Position numbers and translations under genes: made by a program | Part shown: positions 15,033-24,173 of the stretch, in pieces | Numbering within the stretch: position 1 is the first letter of the stretch | How the letters are laid out: each line of letters starts with the position of its first letter | NCBI GenBank assembly: GCA_958402445.1 | Contig: CATXTO010000024.1 | Span: 1 to 27,049, forward strand | Source of the DNA: an uncultured Eubacteriales bacterium | GTDB lineage: Bacteria > Bacillota > Clostridia > Oscillospirales > Oscillospiraceae | Length of the DNA: 27,049 bases | Reading direction: 5' to 3' | The notes under the pieces: generated by a model | Database searches by the model: none | What the model saw: only the letters and a program-made list of their open reading frames with translations | What the model was told of the DNA's origin: nothing

Positions 15033-15272
15033 CCCGGAGCGAGGAAAAGTTCTCTGGTGGGCCCTCAAACGGTTGTAAGCCGAAGCTGGGAAGCGGATTG
15101 GATGAAAGGACTCCCAAGGGGGGTATCTTGCGCGTTAAATTAAGCCGTTTTTCTGGCCTCCCGGCAGGCCTGAAAAACGTTTAGCGTATGGAAAAGCTTT
15201 TGTTACGCTACCTCCCCTTGCCATAGGCAAGGGGAGTATTTCTCCTTATCCCAACGAGAAAGGAGCCCTACT
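15033..15272 (+). promoter_or_regulatory. Hairpin-rich leader between spoIIR and addB
   Basis: No credible gene. Three stacked hairpins precede addB. The first spans 15146-15179, with arms CGTTTTTC.GGCCT and AGGCC.GAAAAACG and one T-T mismatch. The second spans 15182-15210, with TAGCGTA/TACGCTA around AAAAGCTTTT. The third spans 15212-15236, with CTCCCCTTGCC and GGCAAGGGGAG perfectly paired around ATA and followed by TATTTCTCC. The last resembles an intrinsic terminator 37 nt before the addB start. The part from 15034 to 15130 is purine-rich and could form an upstream folded domain; I could not match it to a known riboswitch. An attenuator is possible. Confidence 0.45.
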
Positions 15273-18200
15273 ATGCTGCAGCTCATTTTAGGAGAAAATT
15301 GGATTGCGAACCGGGACGAGATCCTGCGTTTGCTACATACGGATATCCAGCACAGACAGGGGCACCGGATTCTCCTGGTGCCGGAGCAGATTTCCCACGA
15401 TATGGAGCGCAGACTCTGCGCCTTGAGCGGGGACGAGACAAGCCGGTTTGCGGAGGTCCTCAGCTTCACGCGCCTGGCCACCCGCCTTGCCGCGCAGGCC
15501 GGCGGCATTGCCCGGCAGACCTTGGACGCGGGTGGAAGATTGGTAGCCATGGCGGCGGCAGTGGAACAGCTCCAGCCGCACCTGAAGGCCTACGCCGCGG
15601 CCGGAGGGCAGCCGGAGCTGCTACAGGCCCTAGTTCAGGTGGTGGACGAGCTCAAAAGCGGCTGCGTGAACGCCAAGGCGCTGCAGGCGGCTGCAAAGCA
15701 AACCCAGGGCGTTCTGGCGCAGAAGCTCCAGGAGCTGTCGCTGCTGCTGGAGTGCTACGATACGGTCTGCGCAGGATTTGGTCAGGATCCCCGGGACCGG
15801 ATGACCCGGCTTCTGGAGCAGTTGGAGGAGACGGATTTTGCCAAAACGCATTGGTTTTACATAGATGGTTTTTCTGATTTTACCGGTCAAGAGATGGCAA
15901 TTCTAACGCATTTCATTCAGCATGCGCCAGTGGTTGTCATCAGTTTGACCTGTAGCCGGTCCCACATTCAGGCGACGGGCATGGAGCTGGCGGGCGACAC
16001 GGCGCGCTCTTTGCTGGAACTGGCAAAGCCTGCCGGTGTTTCCACTGCAATCCGGGAGATCCCAGATGAGCGGGGCCCAACCGACCTGCTTCGCAAGCAC
16101 TTGCTAACAGGTACGGCGGTTCCGTTGCCAGGTTTACACAGCTGCGCGCAGGCTGTCCGGCTATCCGGCGTGCAGGAAGAATGCGTTTACATTGCCGCAA
16201 GCTTGCGGAATTACTGCGCCGCAGGCTGCCGCTACCGGGATTTGGCCGTTGCGTGCTCGGATCTCAGCCGGTATGGACCGGTGCTCGCCCGCGTGCTTTC
16301 CCAATATCATATCCCCGCCTATTTTGCAGGGACGGAAGGGGTTTTGCAAAAGCCTGTGATCGCCATGGCATTGGATGCTTTGGAGGCGGTGGTGGACGGC
16401 CTGGACCGGGATGACGTTCTGCGATATTTGAAGTCCCCCCTGTCCCCGCTGACCCGGCCAGAATGCGACCAGTTGGAGAACTATGTGATCCGTTGGGGCG
16501 TCCGGGGGCAGGCCTGGGGCAGGGACTGGACCTGGCACCCCCAGGGCCTGGGCGTGGATTGGTCGCAGGAAGATAAGGCCAAGCTGGAGGAATTAAACGC
16601 CTGCCGCCGTCGGGCTGTAGAGCCCCTGGTGCATTTAAAAAACGGCTTGCAGGCCGCCGGGAATACCAAGCAGCAGCTCCAGGCCCTGTATGACTTCTTT
16701 CAAGCAGTGGACCTGCCCCGCCGCATGGACCAGCTGGCCGCCTATTTTGATGAAAACGGAGAGGCCCGGCGTGCCCAGGAGCAGGAACAGCTCTGGGAAA
16801 TTTTGATGCACGCTATGGACCAGTTGGCGGAGCTGCTGGGCGATACGGTCCGAGACGCGGAGTCTTTTCTGCGGCTGTTGCGGCAGCTTTTGATCCAGTA
16901 CAGCGTGGGGACCATTCCCCCGGTGCTGGACAGCGTATTGGTAGGCGGCATTCCGGCCATGCGCCGGACCCAGGCCAAACACGTGTTTCTGCTGGGGGCC
17001 CAAGAGGGGCTGCTGCCCCAAATCGGCGGGGGTGGCAGGGTTTTGACCGAACAGGAGCGGCAGCAGCTCGCGGGAATGGGGCTGCCGCTGCATGCGGACC
17101 AGTACCGGCAGCTGGAGCAGGAGATGGCTGGACTCTATGCGGTGATCTCCGGGGCGGAAGAGAGCCTGTGTATGACCTGCAGCGGACAGCCGGCTTTTGT
17201 GTTTGAGCGTCTGTGCCGCCTGCTGGGGAGGTCGGGACAGGACAGTGTGGAGCTAAGCCCCATGCAGCGGATGCCGGACGCCTGGGAGACAGGAGCGCTA
17301 CTGGCCCGGTTGGGCCGGCGGGATTACGCGGAGGCTTTGGCGCTGCCGGAGGCGGTAAGGTCCTATGAGCAGGTACTGGAGAGAGCGGGGTATACTCTGG
17401 GCCGGCTGCGGCCGGAGACTGTGCGGGCTCTGTATGGAAACCAGCTCAAGCTCTCAGCCTCACAGGTAGACCGCTTGGCCACCTGTCGCTTTTCTTACTT
17501 CTTACGCTATGGCCTGCAGGCGAAGGAGCGAAAGGAAATCACGGTTGACCCTGCGGAATTTGGGACCTTTGTCCACTTTGTGCTGGAGCGAACCGCCCGG
17601 GCGGTTTGCAATGCCGGCGGGTTTCAGAAGGTAAGTCTGGAGCGGACGGAGGAATTGGCTCTGGGCTATGCGGAGGTCTATCAGGATACCTATTTCAGTG
17701 CGCTGGGGGAGCGGAGCAGCCGGGAGACCTATCTGTTTCAGCGCAATCTCATGGAGCTCCAGGCGGTGGTCCAGGAGCTCTGGGAGGAACTGTGCGTAGG
17801 GCAGTTTCAGCCTGCGGGCTTTGAAGTGGAATTTGGGGAACACGGGCAAATGCCGCCGGTGGAGATACCGGGCGCCGAGGTGCCCGCGCAAATTCGGGGC
17901 TTTGTGGACCGGATTGACCTGTATCAAAAAGAAGGAGAGACCTACCTGCGGGTTGTCGATTATAAAACGGGCCGCAAGGAGTTTGATTACTGCGACGTGC
18001 TCCATGGCGTGGGTCTGCAAATGCTGATTTACCTGTACGCCTTGGAGCTGGAAGGAGCGCAGCTTTTGGGCGCGCCGCCAAGCCCTGCGGGAATCCTGTA
18101 TTTCCCGGCCCGAGTTCCCGTGCTCCCAGCGGAGGGACGACTGGACCCGGAGACTGCCAAGCGTCTGCGGCAGAAGGAATCCCGCCGGCAAGGTCTGCTG

Positions 18201-18551
18201 CTTCAAAATCCGGAGGTTTTGCAGGCGATGGATCCAAGCGGGGAACCCAGATTCCTCCCCTGCAAACAGGGAAAACAGGGGGAACTCACAGGGGATTTGG
18301 CGACTGCGGGACAGCTGCGGACGCTGCGATCTTATGTGTTTGATACCCTGCGGCATCTGGTGCGTGACATTGCGGAGGGGGACGTGACGCCAAATCCTTA
18401 CGTCCGGGGCAATCATGACGCCTGCCGCTACTGCCCATATGCCAGCGCGTGTTCTCTGGAGCTATGGGGGGAAAGGCGGGTCAGGCGTGCGGTAAAGGCC
18501 AAAGAGTTCTGGGCGCAGGTGAGCAGGGAGGAGAATTTCCATGGGAAGTGA
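15273..18551 (+). CDS. addB: ATP-dependent helicase/deoxyribonuclease subunit B
   Basis: AddB partner of the AddAB helicase-nuclease that resects double-strand breaks until a Chi site, preparing RecA loading. A 1092-residue protein. Residues 1-45 (LILGENWIANRDEIL through ILLVPEQISHDMERRLC) align with AddB N-termini, but the usual GxxGSGKT Walker A is absent. The C-terminal nuclease domain has Asp896, Tyr897 and Lys898 in VVDYKTG. The four iron-sulfur cysteines are Cys738 (ATCRFSYFLRYG) and Cys1051, 1054 and 1060 (CRYCPYASAC, C-x2-C-x5-C). The ATG follows GAAAGGAG. The last 11 bp overlap addA, so both subunits are translated together. Confidence 0.93.
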   Translation: MLQLILGENWIANRDEILRLLHTDIQHRQGHRILLVPEQISHDMERRLCALSGDETSRFAEVLSFTRLATRLAAQAGGIARQTLDAGGRLVAMAAAVEQLQPHLKAYAAAGGQPELLQALVQVVDELKSGCVNAKALQAAAKQTQGVLAQKLQELSLLLECYDTVCAGFGQDPRDRMTRLLEQLEETDFAKTHWFYIDGFSDFTGQEMAILTHFIQHAPVVVISLTCSRSHIQATGMELAGDTARSLLELAKPAGVSTAIREIPDERGPTDLLRKHLLTGTAVPLPGLHSCAQAVRLSGVQEECVYIAASLRNYCAAGCRYRDLAVACSDLSRYGPVLARVLSQYHIPAYFAGTEGVLQKPVIAMALDALEAVVDGLDRDDVLRYLKSPLSPLTRPECDQLENYVIRWGVRGQAWGRDWTWHPQGLGVDWSQEDKAKLEELNACRRRAVEPLVHLKNGLQAAGNTKQQLQALYDFFQAVDLPRRMDQLAAYFDENGEARRAQEQEQLWEILMHAMDQLAELLGDTVRDAESFLRLLRQLLIQYSVGTIPPVLDSVLVGGIPAMRRTQAKHVFLLGAQEGLLPQIGGGGRVLTEQERQQLAGMGLPLHADQYRQLEQEMAGLYAVISGAEESLCMTCSGQPAFVFERLCRLLGRSGQDSVELSPMQRMPDAWETGALLARLGRRDYAEALALPEAVRSYEQVLERAGYTLGRLRPETVRALYGNQLKLSASQVDRLATCRFSYFLRYGLQAKERKEITVDPAEFGTFVHFVLERTARAVCNAGGFQKVSLERTEELALGYAEVYQDTYFSALGERSSRETYLFQRNLMELQAVVQELWEELCVGQFQPAGFEVEFGEHGQMPPVEIPGAEVPAQIRGFVDRIDLYQKEGETYLRVVDYKTGRKEFDYCDVLHGVGLQMLIYLYALELEGAQLLGAPPSPAGILYFPARVPVLPAEGRLDPETAKRLRQKESRRQGLLLQNPEVLQAMDPSGEPRFLPCKQGKQGELTGDLATAGQLRTLRSYVFDTLRHLVRDIAEGDVTPNPYVRGNHDACRYCPYASACSLELWGERRVRRAVKAKEFWAQVSREENFHGK

Positions 18552-21500
18552 TCAACTGACGGCGGCCCAGCGGGCCGCGGTGGAAAATCGGGGCGGCGTG
18601 CTCCTGGTCTCTGCTGCAGCGGGTTCCGGCAAAACCAAGGTGCTGGTGGATCGGCTGATGGGCTATCTATGCGACCCAGTAAACCCAGCGGAACTCAATG
18701 CGTTTTTAATCATTACTTATACCAAGGCTGCGGCCGCGGAGCTGCGGGAAAAGATCGCGACAAAACTGGCGGAGCTCCTGGCGGAGCAGCCGGGAAACCG
18801 GCACCTGCAGCGGCAGTCCCAGCGGCAATATCTGGCCCAGATTTCCACAGTACACGCCTTTTGCGCGGATCTGCTGCGGGAAAATGCCTTTTCCCTGGAA
18901 TTGCCGGGGGATTTCCGGGTGGCGGACGAGACCGAGTGCGCGGAGCTGCGGCAAAGCGCCATGGAGTCGACGCTGGAGGAGGCTTATGCAGGCATTGGGG
19001 AAAATCCAGACCTGCAGGCGTTTGTGGATACCCAGGGGTTTGGCCGGGATGACCGGGCGGTGCCAGAAATTGTGGCCCAGGTCTATGACAGCGCCCGCTG
19101 TCACCTGCAGCCGGAGGCCTGGCTGAACGACTGCCTGGAGCAGGCGGACGTGTCCGCCATAGAGGATGCGGCGCAAACGCCCTGGGGGGCTGATTTGCTG
19201 CGGCGGCTTCAGGACTATCTGGGTGAGCAAATTCCGGCCATGGAGCGGGCGTTGGAGCAAATAGAACCGGACGAGACCCTGTGCCGCCAATATGGCCCGA
19301 CTTTTCAGCGCAATTTGGAGCAAATGCGGTCCTTGCGCACGTGCGGGAGCTGGGATGCGGTCCACCATGGCAGAATTTTGGATTTTGGTCGTCTTGCTGC
19401 GGTGCGAAAGCCGGAGGACCCGGAACGCTGCGAGCGTATCAAGGCAGTCCGGACCCAGTGCTGGGAGGGGCTAAAGGCGCTGCAAGAGCCGTTTTCCACG
19501 CCGTCTAGTCAGGTGCTGGCGGATTTGCAGCAGGCTAATCAGGCGCTCCGGGGCCTGCTGGAGCTGGTCCGGCTGTTTGCGGCGCGGTTCCAGCGGGAAA
19601 AAAGCCGCCGTCATGTCCTGGATTTTGGCGATCTGGAGCATCGGGCCCTGGACTTGCTTCTTGGAAAGGGGCGGACGGGCCCGACCAGCGCGGCGCGGGA
19701 AATCGGCCGCCGGTTCCGGGAGGTGATGGTGGACGAATATCAGGATACCAACGAAGTGCAGGACCGGATCTTTGGGGCGTTGACCAGTCAAACCAACTGC
19801 TGCTTTTTGGTAGGGGATGTGAAGCAGTCTATTTACCGCTTTCGCCTGGCTGACCCTCAGATTTTTCTTCAAAAATATGAGACCTTCGCAGACGCAGAAC
19901 AGGCGAAGCCCGGGGAGGGCAGGCGGATTTTGCTGTCGGAAAACTTTCGCTCCGGCGCTGCCGTGCTGGAGGCAGCCAACTGTGTTTTCCGCTGTACCAT
20001 GGGCCGGCCTGTGGGAGGACTGGACTACGGAGATGCCGAGGCGCTGCGGGAGGGCGTGCCCCATGTACCGCTGACGCAGCCGGCGGTGGAGCTGCACGGC
20101 ATCCAGCTGGAGCAGGAGGAAGCAGGCGAGCTGCAGTCGAAATATGAGGTGGAGGCGGACTTCGTGGCGGCCCGAATTGCGCGGCTCCTGCACGATGGAA
20201 CGCCCATCCGCGCGGGCGCGGAGCTGCGTCCGGTTCGCCCGGGGGATATTGTGATTCTGCTGCGGTCTCCGGGGAGCTGTGCGCAATTTTATATCAACGC
20301 GCTGCAGGCTCGGGGAATCGCTGCGGAGTCCGGCGCCGCAGGCAGCATCCTGGAAACTGCGGAAATCCGCATACTTTGGTGCCTGCTCCAGGTACTGGAC
20401 AATCCCCTGCAGGATATTCCGTTGGAGGCGGCCCTGGCGAGCCCTATATTTGGTTTCTCCGCCGATCATCTGGCGTGGATCCGCGGCGCATGGAAGGGCG
20501 GGCCGCTGTTTGGCGCGCTGGAGCGGGCGGCGGAGGCCGGAGACCAGGACGCGCACGCCTTTCTGGAGACGCTAAGGCACCTGCGTCGGGTGGCGCAGCT
20601 GGAGAGTTTAAGCCGGCTTCTGGAGCGGGTTTATGCCGAGACGCACATGGAGGCAATTTTTGCGGCAATGCCCGGCGGGGAGAGCCGGCGTCGCAATCTG
20701 GCGTTTTTCTTCCAGACTGCGGTGGAGTTTGAGCAGCGGGGATGCCGGGACCTGGCGCAATTTTTGCAGCATTTGGAACGGCTGCAGGAGCGGGGCCTTC
20801 GTCCTGAGGACGGCCCCACGGCCCAGGAGGCGGTACGAATATTGAGTATTCATAAATCCAAGGGGCTGGAGTTCCCAGTTGTGGTGCTCTCCAATTTATC
20901 CGCGGCCTTTAACCGGGAGGAGCTGCGCTCCAACGTGCTGATTGATCCGGAATTGGGAATTGGCTGCAGTGTGCTGGATCGGGAGACCTGGGTCCGCTAC
21001 CCCACGGTAGCCAAGCGGGCCATCCGGGAAAAACGGAAGGCGGAGAGCACCTCCGAGGAACTGCGGGTCCTGTATGTGGCGATGACCCGGGCAAAGGATA
21101 TGCTTATTATGACCTATGCGTCAAAATACCTGCAGACAGAGGTGCAGCGGATTTCCCGGGAAATGGAGCTGCCGCGGAATCTCTCCCTGTCCCGGCGGGC
21201 CAATTGCCTGGGACACTGGGTATTGATGGCGGCGGTGACGCGGGCGGAAGCGCAAGCGCTGTTTCATTTGGGAGGGAAACCGCGAGAGATACAGGAAAGC
21301 CGATTCCCTTGGCTGATACAGGTCCATAAGAGCGGCTCCTGGTCAGAAGAGCAGCCGCCGCTTACCCAAGAAAAGACGCCAGAGGCGGGCTGGGAGCTGC
21401 CGCCTGTAGAAGCGGTACGTGCAGTGCTGGGGGCTCGGTATGCGCACCTGGCGGCGAGCCAGGCCCCCTCCAAACTCACCGTCACCCAGCTGAAAGGGCG

Positions 21501-22125
21501 GGCTCTGGATCAGGAGGCGGCGGAGCGGGCAGCGGTGCGGGAACCGCAGCGACCCCGTGCCTGGCGCAAGCCTGCGTTTGTTGAGCCGTTGGCGTTGGAC
21601 GGCCGTGAAGTGGGAATTGCCACACATCTTGCCATGCAGTTTTTGCGGTATGAGTGCTGCAAAAGCTTGGAAGGTGTACAGGCGGAGCTGGAGCGCCTCC
21701 GGGAACAGGGTTTCCTTGAACCGCGGCAGGCGGGGGCAGTGGACCAAGAGAAAATTGCTGCATTTTTTCAAACGGAGCTGGGCAAGCAGCTGCAAGACCA
21801 AAGGCGAGTGCTGCGTGAGTTCAAATTTTCGATTCTGGAAGATGGACAAATCTGGGACCGGGCTTTGGAGGGGGAGTCTATTTTGCTGCAGGGCGTAGTG
21901 GACTGCTGCTTGATGGAAGACGACGGCATGACCATTTTGGACTTCAAGACAGATCGCGTTCGGCCCGGCGGAGAGGCTCAGGCCGCCGCCCGGTATGCGC
22001 CCCAGGTGCAGGCCTATGGCAGAGCCATGCAGCGGATTTTTAAGCTGCCGGTAAAGAGGCTGTATCTGTATTTTTTTGCGACTCAGTTTTTGTACCCCGT
22101 GGCCCTGGAGCCGCTAGCAGAGTGA
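18541..22125 (+). CDS. addA: ATP-dependent helicase/nuclease subunit A
   Basis: UvrD-like helicase plus RecB-type nuclease; the motor and 3'-strand nuclease of AddAB. A 1194-residue protein. Walker A AAAGSGKT lies at 25-32. DEYQDTNEVQ (Walker B, Asp398-Glu399) is followed by FLVGDVKQSIYRFR (motif III). SIHKSKGLEFPVVVLSNL (motif V) and RVLYVAMTRAKDMLIM (motif VI) follow. The nuclease domain carries ILDFKTDRV with Asp1134 and Lys1136. The ATG lies inside the 3' end of addB, with GGGAGGAGAATT as ribosome binding site. A strong terminator follows at 22226-22262. Confidence 0.97.
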   Translation: MGSDQLTAAQRAAVENRGGVLLVSAAAGSGKTKVLVDRLMGYLCDPVNPAELNAFLIITYTKAAAAELREKIATKLAELLAEQPGNRHLQRQSQRQYLAQISTVHAFCADLLRENAFSLELPGDFRVADETECAELRQSAMESTLEEAYAGIGENPDLQAFVDTQGFGRDDRAVPEIVAQVYDSARCHLQPEAWLNDCLEQADVSAIEDAAQTPWGADLLRRLQDYLGEQIPAMERALEQIEPDETLCRQYGPTFQRNLEQMRSLRTCGSWDAVHHGRILDFGRLAAVRKPEDPERCERIKAVRTQCWEGLKALQEPFSTPSSQVLADLQQANQALRGLLELVRLFAARFQREKSRRHVLDFGDLEHRALDLLLGKGRTGPTSAAREIGRRFREVMVDEYQDTNEVQDRIFGALTSQTNCCFLVGDVKQSIYRFRLADPQIFLQKYETFADAEQAKPGEGRRILLSENFRSGAAVLEAANCVFRCTMGRPVGGLDYGDAEALREGVPHVPLTQPAVELHGIQLEQEEAGELQSKYEVEADFVAARIARLLHDGTPIRAGAELRPVRPGDIVILLRSPGSCAQFYINALQARGIAAESGAAGSILETAEIRILWCLLQVLDNPLQDIPLEAALASPIFGFSADHLAWIRGAWKGGPLFGALERAAEAGDQDAHAFLETLRHLRRVAQLESLSRLLERVYAETHMEAIFAAMPGGESRRRNLAFFFQTAVEFEQRGCRDLAQFLQHLERLQERGLRPEDGPTAQEAVRILSIHKSKGLEFPVVVLSNLSAAFNREELRSNVLIDPELGIGCSVLDRETWVRYPTVAKRAIREKRKAESTSEELRVLYVAMTRAKDMLIMTYASKYLQTEVQRISREMELPRNLSLSRRANCLGHWVLMAAVTRAEAQALFHLGGKPREIQESRFPWLIQVHKSGSWSEEQPPLTQEKTPEAGWELPPVEAVRAVLGARYAHLAASQAPSKLTVTQLKGRALDQEAAERAAVREPQRPRAWRKPAFVEPLALDGREVGIATHLAMQFLRYECCKSLEGVQAELERLREQGFLEPRQAGAVDQEKIAAFFQTELGKQLQDQRRVLREFKFSILEDGQIWDRALEGESILLQGVVDCCLMEDDGMTILDFKTDRVRPGGEAQAAARYAPQVQAYGRAMQRIFKLPVKRLYLYFFATQFLYPVALEPLAE

Positions 22126-22225
22126 ACCCACAACGGAACGCTGCCCTGGCGGCGAGCCGCGCCTGCCCACAGAAGAGACGGGCCGCGCTGGAAGCGCGCG
22201 AGGCTGCCGGAGGAGCCTTCAAAAA

Positions 22226-22262
22226 CAGAAAACCAGGCGGCAACACGCCGCCTGGTTTTCTG
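22226..22262. terminator. Terminator between addA and the N/Q-rich gene
   Basis: A perfect 16-bp stem of CAGAAAACCAGGCGGC and its complement surrounds the loop AACAC, with A- and T-runs inside the stem ends. It ends addAB on the plus strand and the spoVAD-spoVAE-N/Q operon on the minus strand. Confidence 0.92.
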
Positions 22263-22276
22263 TGCATATTTACTTG

Positions 22277-22432
22277 TTAGCGCTGGTTCTGATTGTTCTG
22301 GTTGTTCTGATTCTGGTTGTTCTGGTTGTTCTGGTTGTTCCGGTTCTGGTTGTTCTGATTCTGGTTCTGGTTCTGGTTCTGGTTCCGGTTCTGATTGTTC
22401 TGATTGTTCTGGTTTTGGTTATTGAAATCCAT
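22277..22432 (-). CDS. 51-residue Asn/Gln-rich protein after spoVAE
   Basis: After MDF, the remaining 48 residues are Asn, Gln or Arg only: 28 Asn, 17 Gln and 3 Arg, in short units such as NQ, NNQ and NRNQ, ending NQNQR. A perfect AGGAGG stands 8 nt before ATG 22430-22432, and the frame ends at TAA just before the terminator, so it is a real gene despite its simple sequence. It follows spoVAE by 76 bp on the same strand and is probably cotranscribed. From this I infer a spore or forespore role. Such composition is known from prion-like, aggregation-prone proteins and from Asn/Gln-rich spore-coat or core proteins, but I recognise no family. The plus-strand Val/Leu-rich frame over the same bases is its shadow. 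Confidence 0.8.
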   Translation of the reverse strand: MDFNNQNQNNQNNQNRNQNQNQNQNQNNQNRNNQNNQNNQNQNNQNNQNQR

Positions 22433-22508
22433 TTCAATTTCCTCCTAGTTTCGTTTGCGGTGCTTCCGCAGGGGTAGTTTACCCTGGCATTGCAATTTCA
22501 TTCGAAAA

Positions 22509-22865
22509 TTAGCTTTTATCTTTAGGCTTGAAAATCAGAGCGGCCAAAAATGCCGCGACAATCGCTACGGTGATTCCGCCGGCTGCCGCCTTAATGCCTC
22601 CAGTAAAAATACCTAAGAATCCGTCGCTGGCCACAGCCTCCCGCACGCCCTTTGCCAGATTATAGCCGAAGCCTGTCAGGGGCACCGTTGCGCCGGCGCC
22701 GCCAAATTTGACAATTGGCTCGTAGATTCCCAGCGCGCCCAGGATCACGCCCGCCACCACGTATGAGACCAAAATACGGGCGGGCGTTAAATTCGTTTTA
22801 TCGATGAGAATTTGTCCGATGAGGCAGAGGACTCCGCCAACCAGGAAGGCCTGCAAATACTCCAT
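22509..22865 (-). CDS. spoVAE: Stage V sporulation protein AE
   Basis: A 118-residue membrane protein with about four hydrophobic segments (YLQAFLVGGVLCLIGQILID; ILVSYVVAGVILGALGIYEP; the GFGYNLAKGVREAV loop; GIKAAAGGITVAIVAAFLAALIF). The strings IDKTNLTPARILV and VKFGGAGATVPLTGFGYNLA are typical of SpoVAE(b), part of the SpoVA channel that moves dipicolinic acid into the forespore and out on germination. It starts 4 nt after the spoVAD stop. The ribosome binding site is AAGGATGTG. Confidence 0.95.
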   Translation of the reverse strand: MEYLQAFLVGGVLCLIGQILIDKTNLTPARILVSYVVAGVILGALGIYEPIVKFGGAGATVPLTGFGYNLAKGVREAVASDGFLGIFTGGIKAAAGGITVAIVAAFLAALIFKPKDKS

Positions 22866-22869
22866 ATCG

Positions 22870-23889
22870 TCACATCCTTTCCGAGGAAATTGACACCGCG
22901 TGGCAGACGCCGGGGATGGATTCCCCTTGCTGGCTGGATACGGGAGACAGCAGCGCGCCTGTGCCGCAAAAGAGCAGCCGACGAATTTTTTGCTTTTGCA
23001 GCTGGTTTAAGAGGTAGCCGCACAGCACGATGGCGCTGCAGCCGCAGCCTGACCCGCCCGCATGCACATCCTGTTTTTCCGTGTCAAACACCAAAAGGCC
23101 GCAATCGTTGTAGCGTTCGCTCAGATGAATGCCGGCGCTGTTGAACTGATCTAGTAAGATTTCTCTTCCGATCTTCCCCAGGTCCCCGGTGACGATCAGG
23201 TCGTAGTCCTCCGGCGCGGCGCCCAGATCATCCAGATGTGCGCGGATGGTCTCAAAGGCCGCCGGTGCCATGGCGGCACCCATGTTATTGGCGTCGGTAA
23301 TGCCCAGGTCTACAATCGTGCCGATGGTGGCCGACTCGACCACGGGCCCGGACCCGGTCGAACGCACCAGTGCCGCGCCGCTTCCGGTGACGGTCCATTG
23401 GGCAGTGGGCGTACGCTGCCCGCCGTATCCCAGGGGATATCGGTACTGCCGCTCTGACGAGGCGAAGTGCGACGAGGTCATGGCCACGGCGCTGGACACG
23501 AAGCCGCCGCCTACCGCCATGGCTGCAAGCAGCAGCGATTCAGCCATGGTGGAACAGGCGCCGTAGAGCCCAAGGGCCGGCATACCTGTATTGCGAAGGC
23601 TGAAGCTGGAGCTGATACACTGGTTCAGCAGGTCGCCGGAACAAACTAAATTCACATCACTCTTTTTCATGCCAGCCTTTTGGAGCAGTGTATCCATGGC
23701 CAGTTCCTGAAGGTGAGCTTCCGCCTTCTCCCAGGTTTTTTGTCCAAAGTAGGTATCTTGATCGGTTTGGTCGTAATATGCCTGCAGCGGACCTTCCGAC
23801 TCTTTTTTTCCGGCAATGCTGGACCAGGCCGTGATAACCGGTGGCGTCTCCAGCTGAAAGCTTTGGCGTCCGCGTTTCCAATTTGCCAT
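22870..23889 (-). CDS. spoVAD: Stage V sporulation protein AD
   Basis: Thiolase-fold protein of 339 residues that binds dipicolinic acid on the SpoVA channel in the spore inner membrane. RGRQSFQLETPPVITAWSSI opens it. Typical strings follow: GPLQAYYDQTDQDTYFGQKT, SGDLLNQCISSSFSLRNTG, LGLYGACSTMAESLLLAAMA and a Gly-Ala-rich C-terminal half ending near LLSPVSSQQGESIPGVCHAV. It is full length. It leads an operon with spoVAE; the usual upstream partner spoVAC is missing from this window. The ribosome binding site AAAGGGTGAG precedes ATG 23889. Confidence 0.97.
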   Translation of the reverse strand: MANWKRGRQSFQLETPPVITAWSSIAGKKESEGPLQAYYDQTDQDTYFGQKTWEKAEAHLQELAMDTLLQKAGMKKSDVNLVCSGDLLNQCISSSFSLRNTGMPALGLYGACSTMAESLLLAAMAVGGGFVSSAVAMTSSHFASSERQYRYPLGYGGQRTPTAQWTVTGSGAALVRSTGSGPVVESATIGTIVDLGITDANNMGAAMAPAAFETIRAHLDDLGAAPEDYDLIVTGDLGKIGREILLDQFNSAGIHLSERYNDCGLLVFDTEKQDVHAGGSGCGCSAIVLCGYLLNQLQKQKIRRLLFCGTGALLSPVSSQQGESIPGVCHAVSISSERM

Positions 23890-23950
23890 TGTCTCACCCT
23901 TTCTTCCTTGCGTGCCGAGCAGGAAATGCCAAATTCCGCTTCGGCGTCCT

Positions 23951-23979
23951 TATTATGCGCAAAAAGGTGAAAAAATTGC
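23951..23979 (-). promoter_or_regulatory. Candidate forespore (sigma-G-like) promoter of spoVAD
   Basis: On the minus strand, CATAATA (23951-23957) matches the sigma-G -10 pattern CATWHTA. The -35 candidate GCAAT (23975-23979) at 17 nt is a poor match to GNATR. The position, 61 bp before the gene, is right for a sporulation operon, but the support is partial. Confidence 0.4.
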
Positions 23980-24061
23980 AAAGCAATGCAAAATAGGGCG
24001 GCGCTTCCTGAGGCTGTCATCGAAATCGTACTGCATATCCTGGGCATTGCACGGCAGGGGC

Positions 24062-24093
24062 AAAAAAACGCCGCCAGTTTTGAAACCAGCGGC
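24062..24093 (-). terminator. Terminator of the XRE regulator gene
   Basis: On the minus strand, GCCGCTGGTTT and AAACTGGCGGC pair (two G-U pairs) and are followed by GTTTTTTTG. It lies 81 bp past the stop at 24174. Confidence 0.85.
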
Positions 24094-24173
24094 AGAATCA
24101 TAAGGTCAACTTGCAACAAATGCGCATAGAACGCCCCTTCGAGCGGCAATCCAGAGGGACGGAAAACGCTTTT

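Noticed and set aside
22262..22477. Hydrophobic Val/Leu-rich plus-strand frame over the N/Q gene
   Set aside because: It is the antisense of the NQ codons and its only start lies in the terminator; the minus strand has the ribosome binding site.
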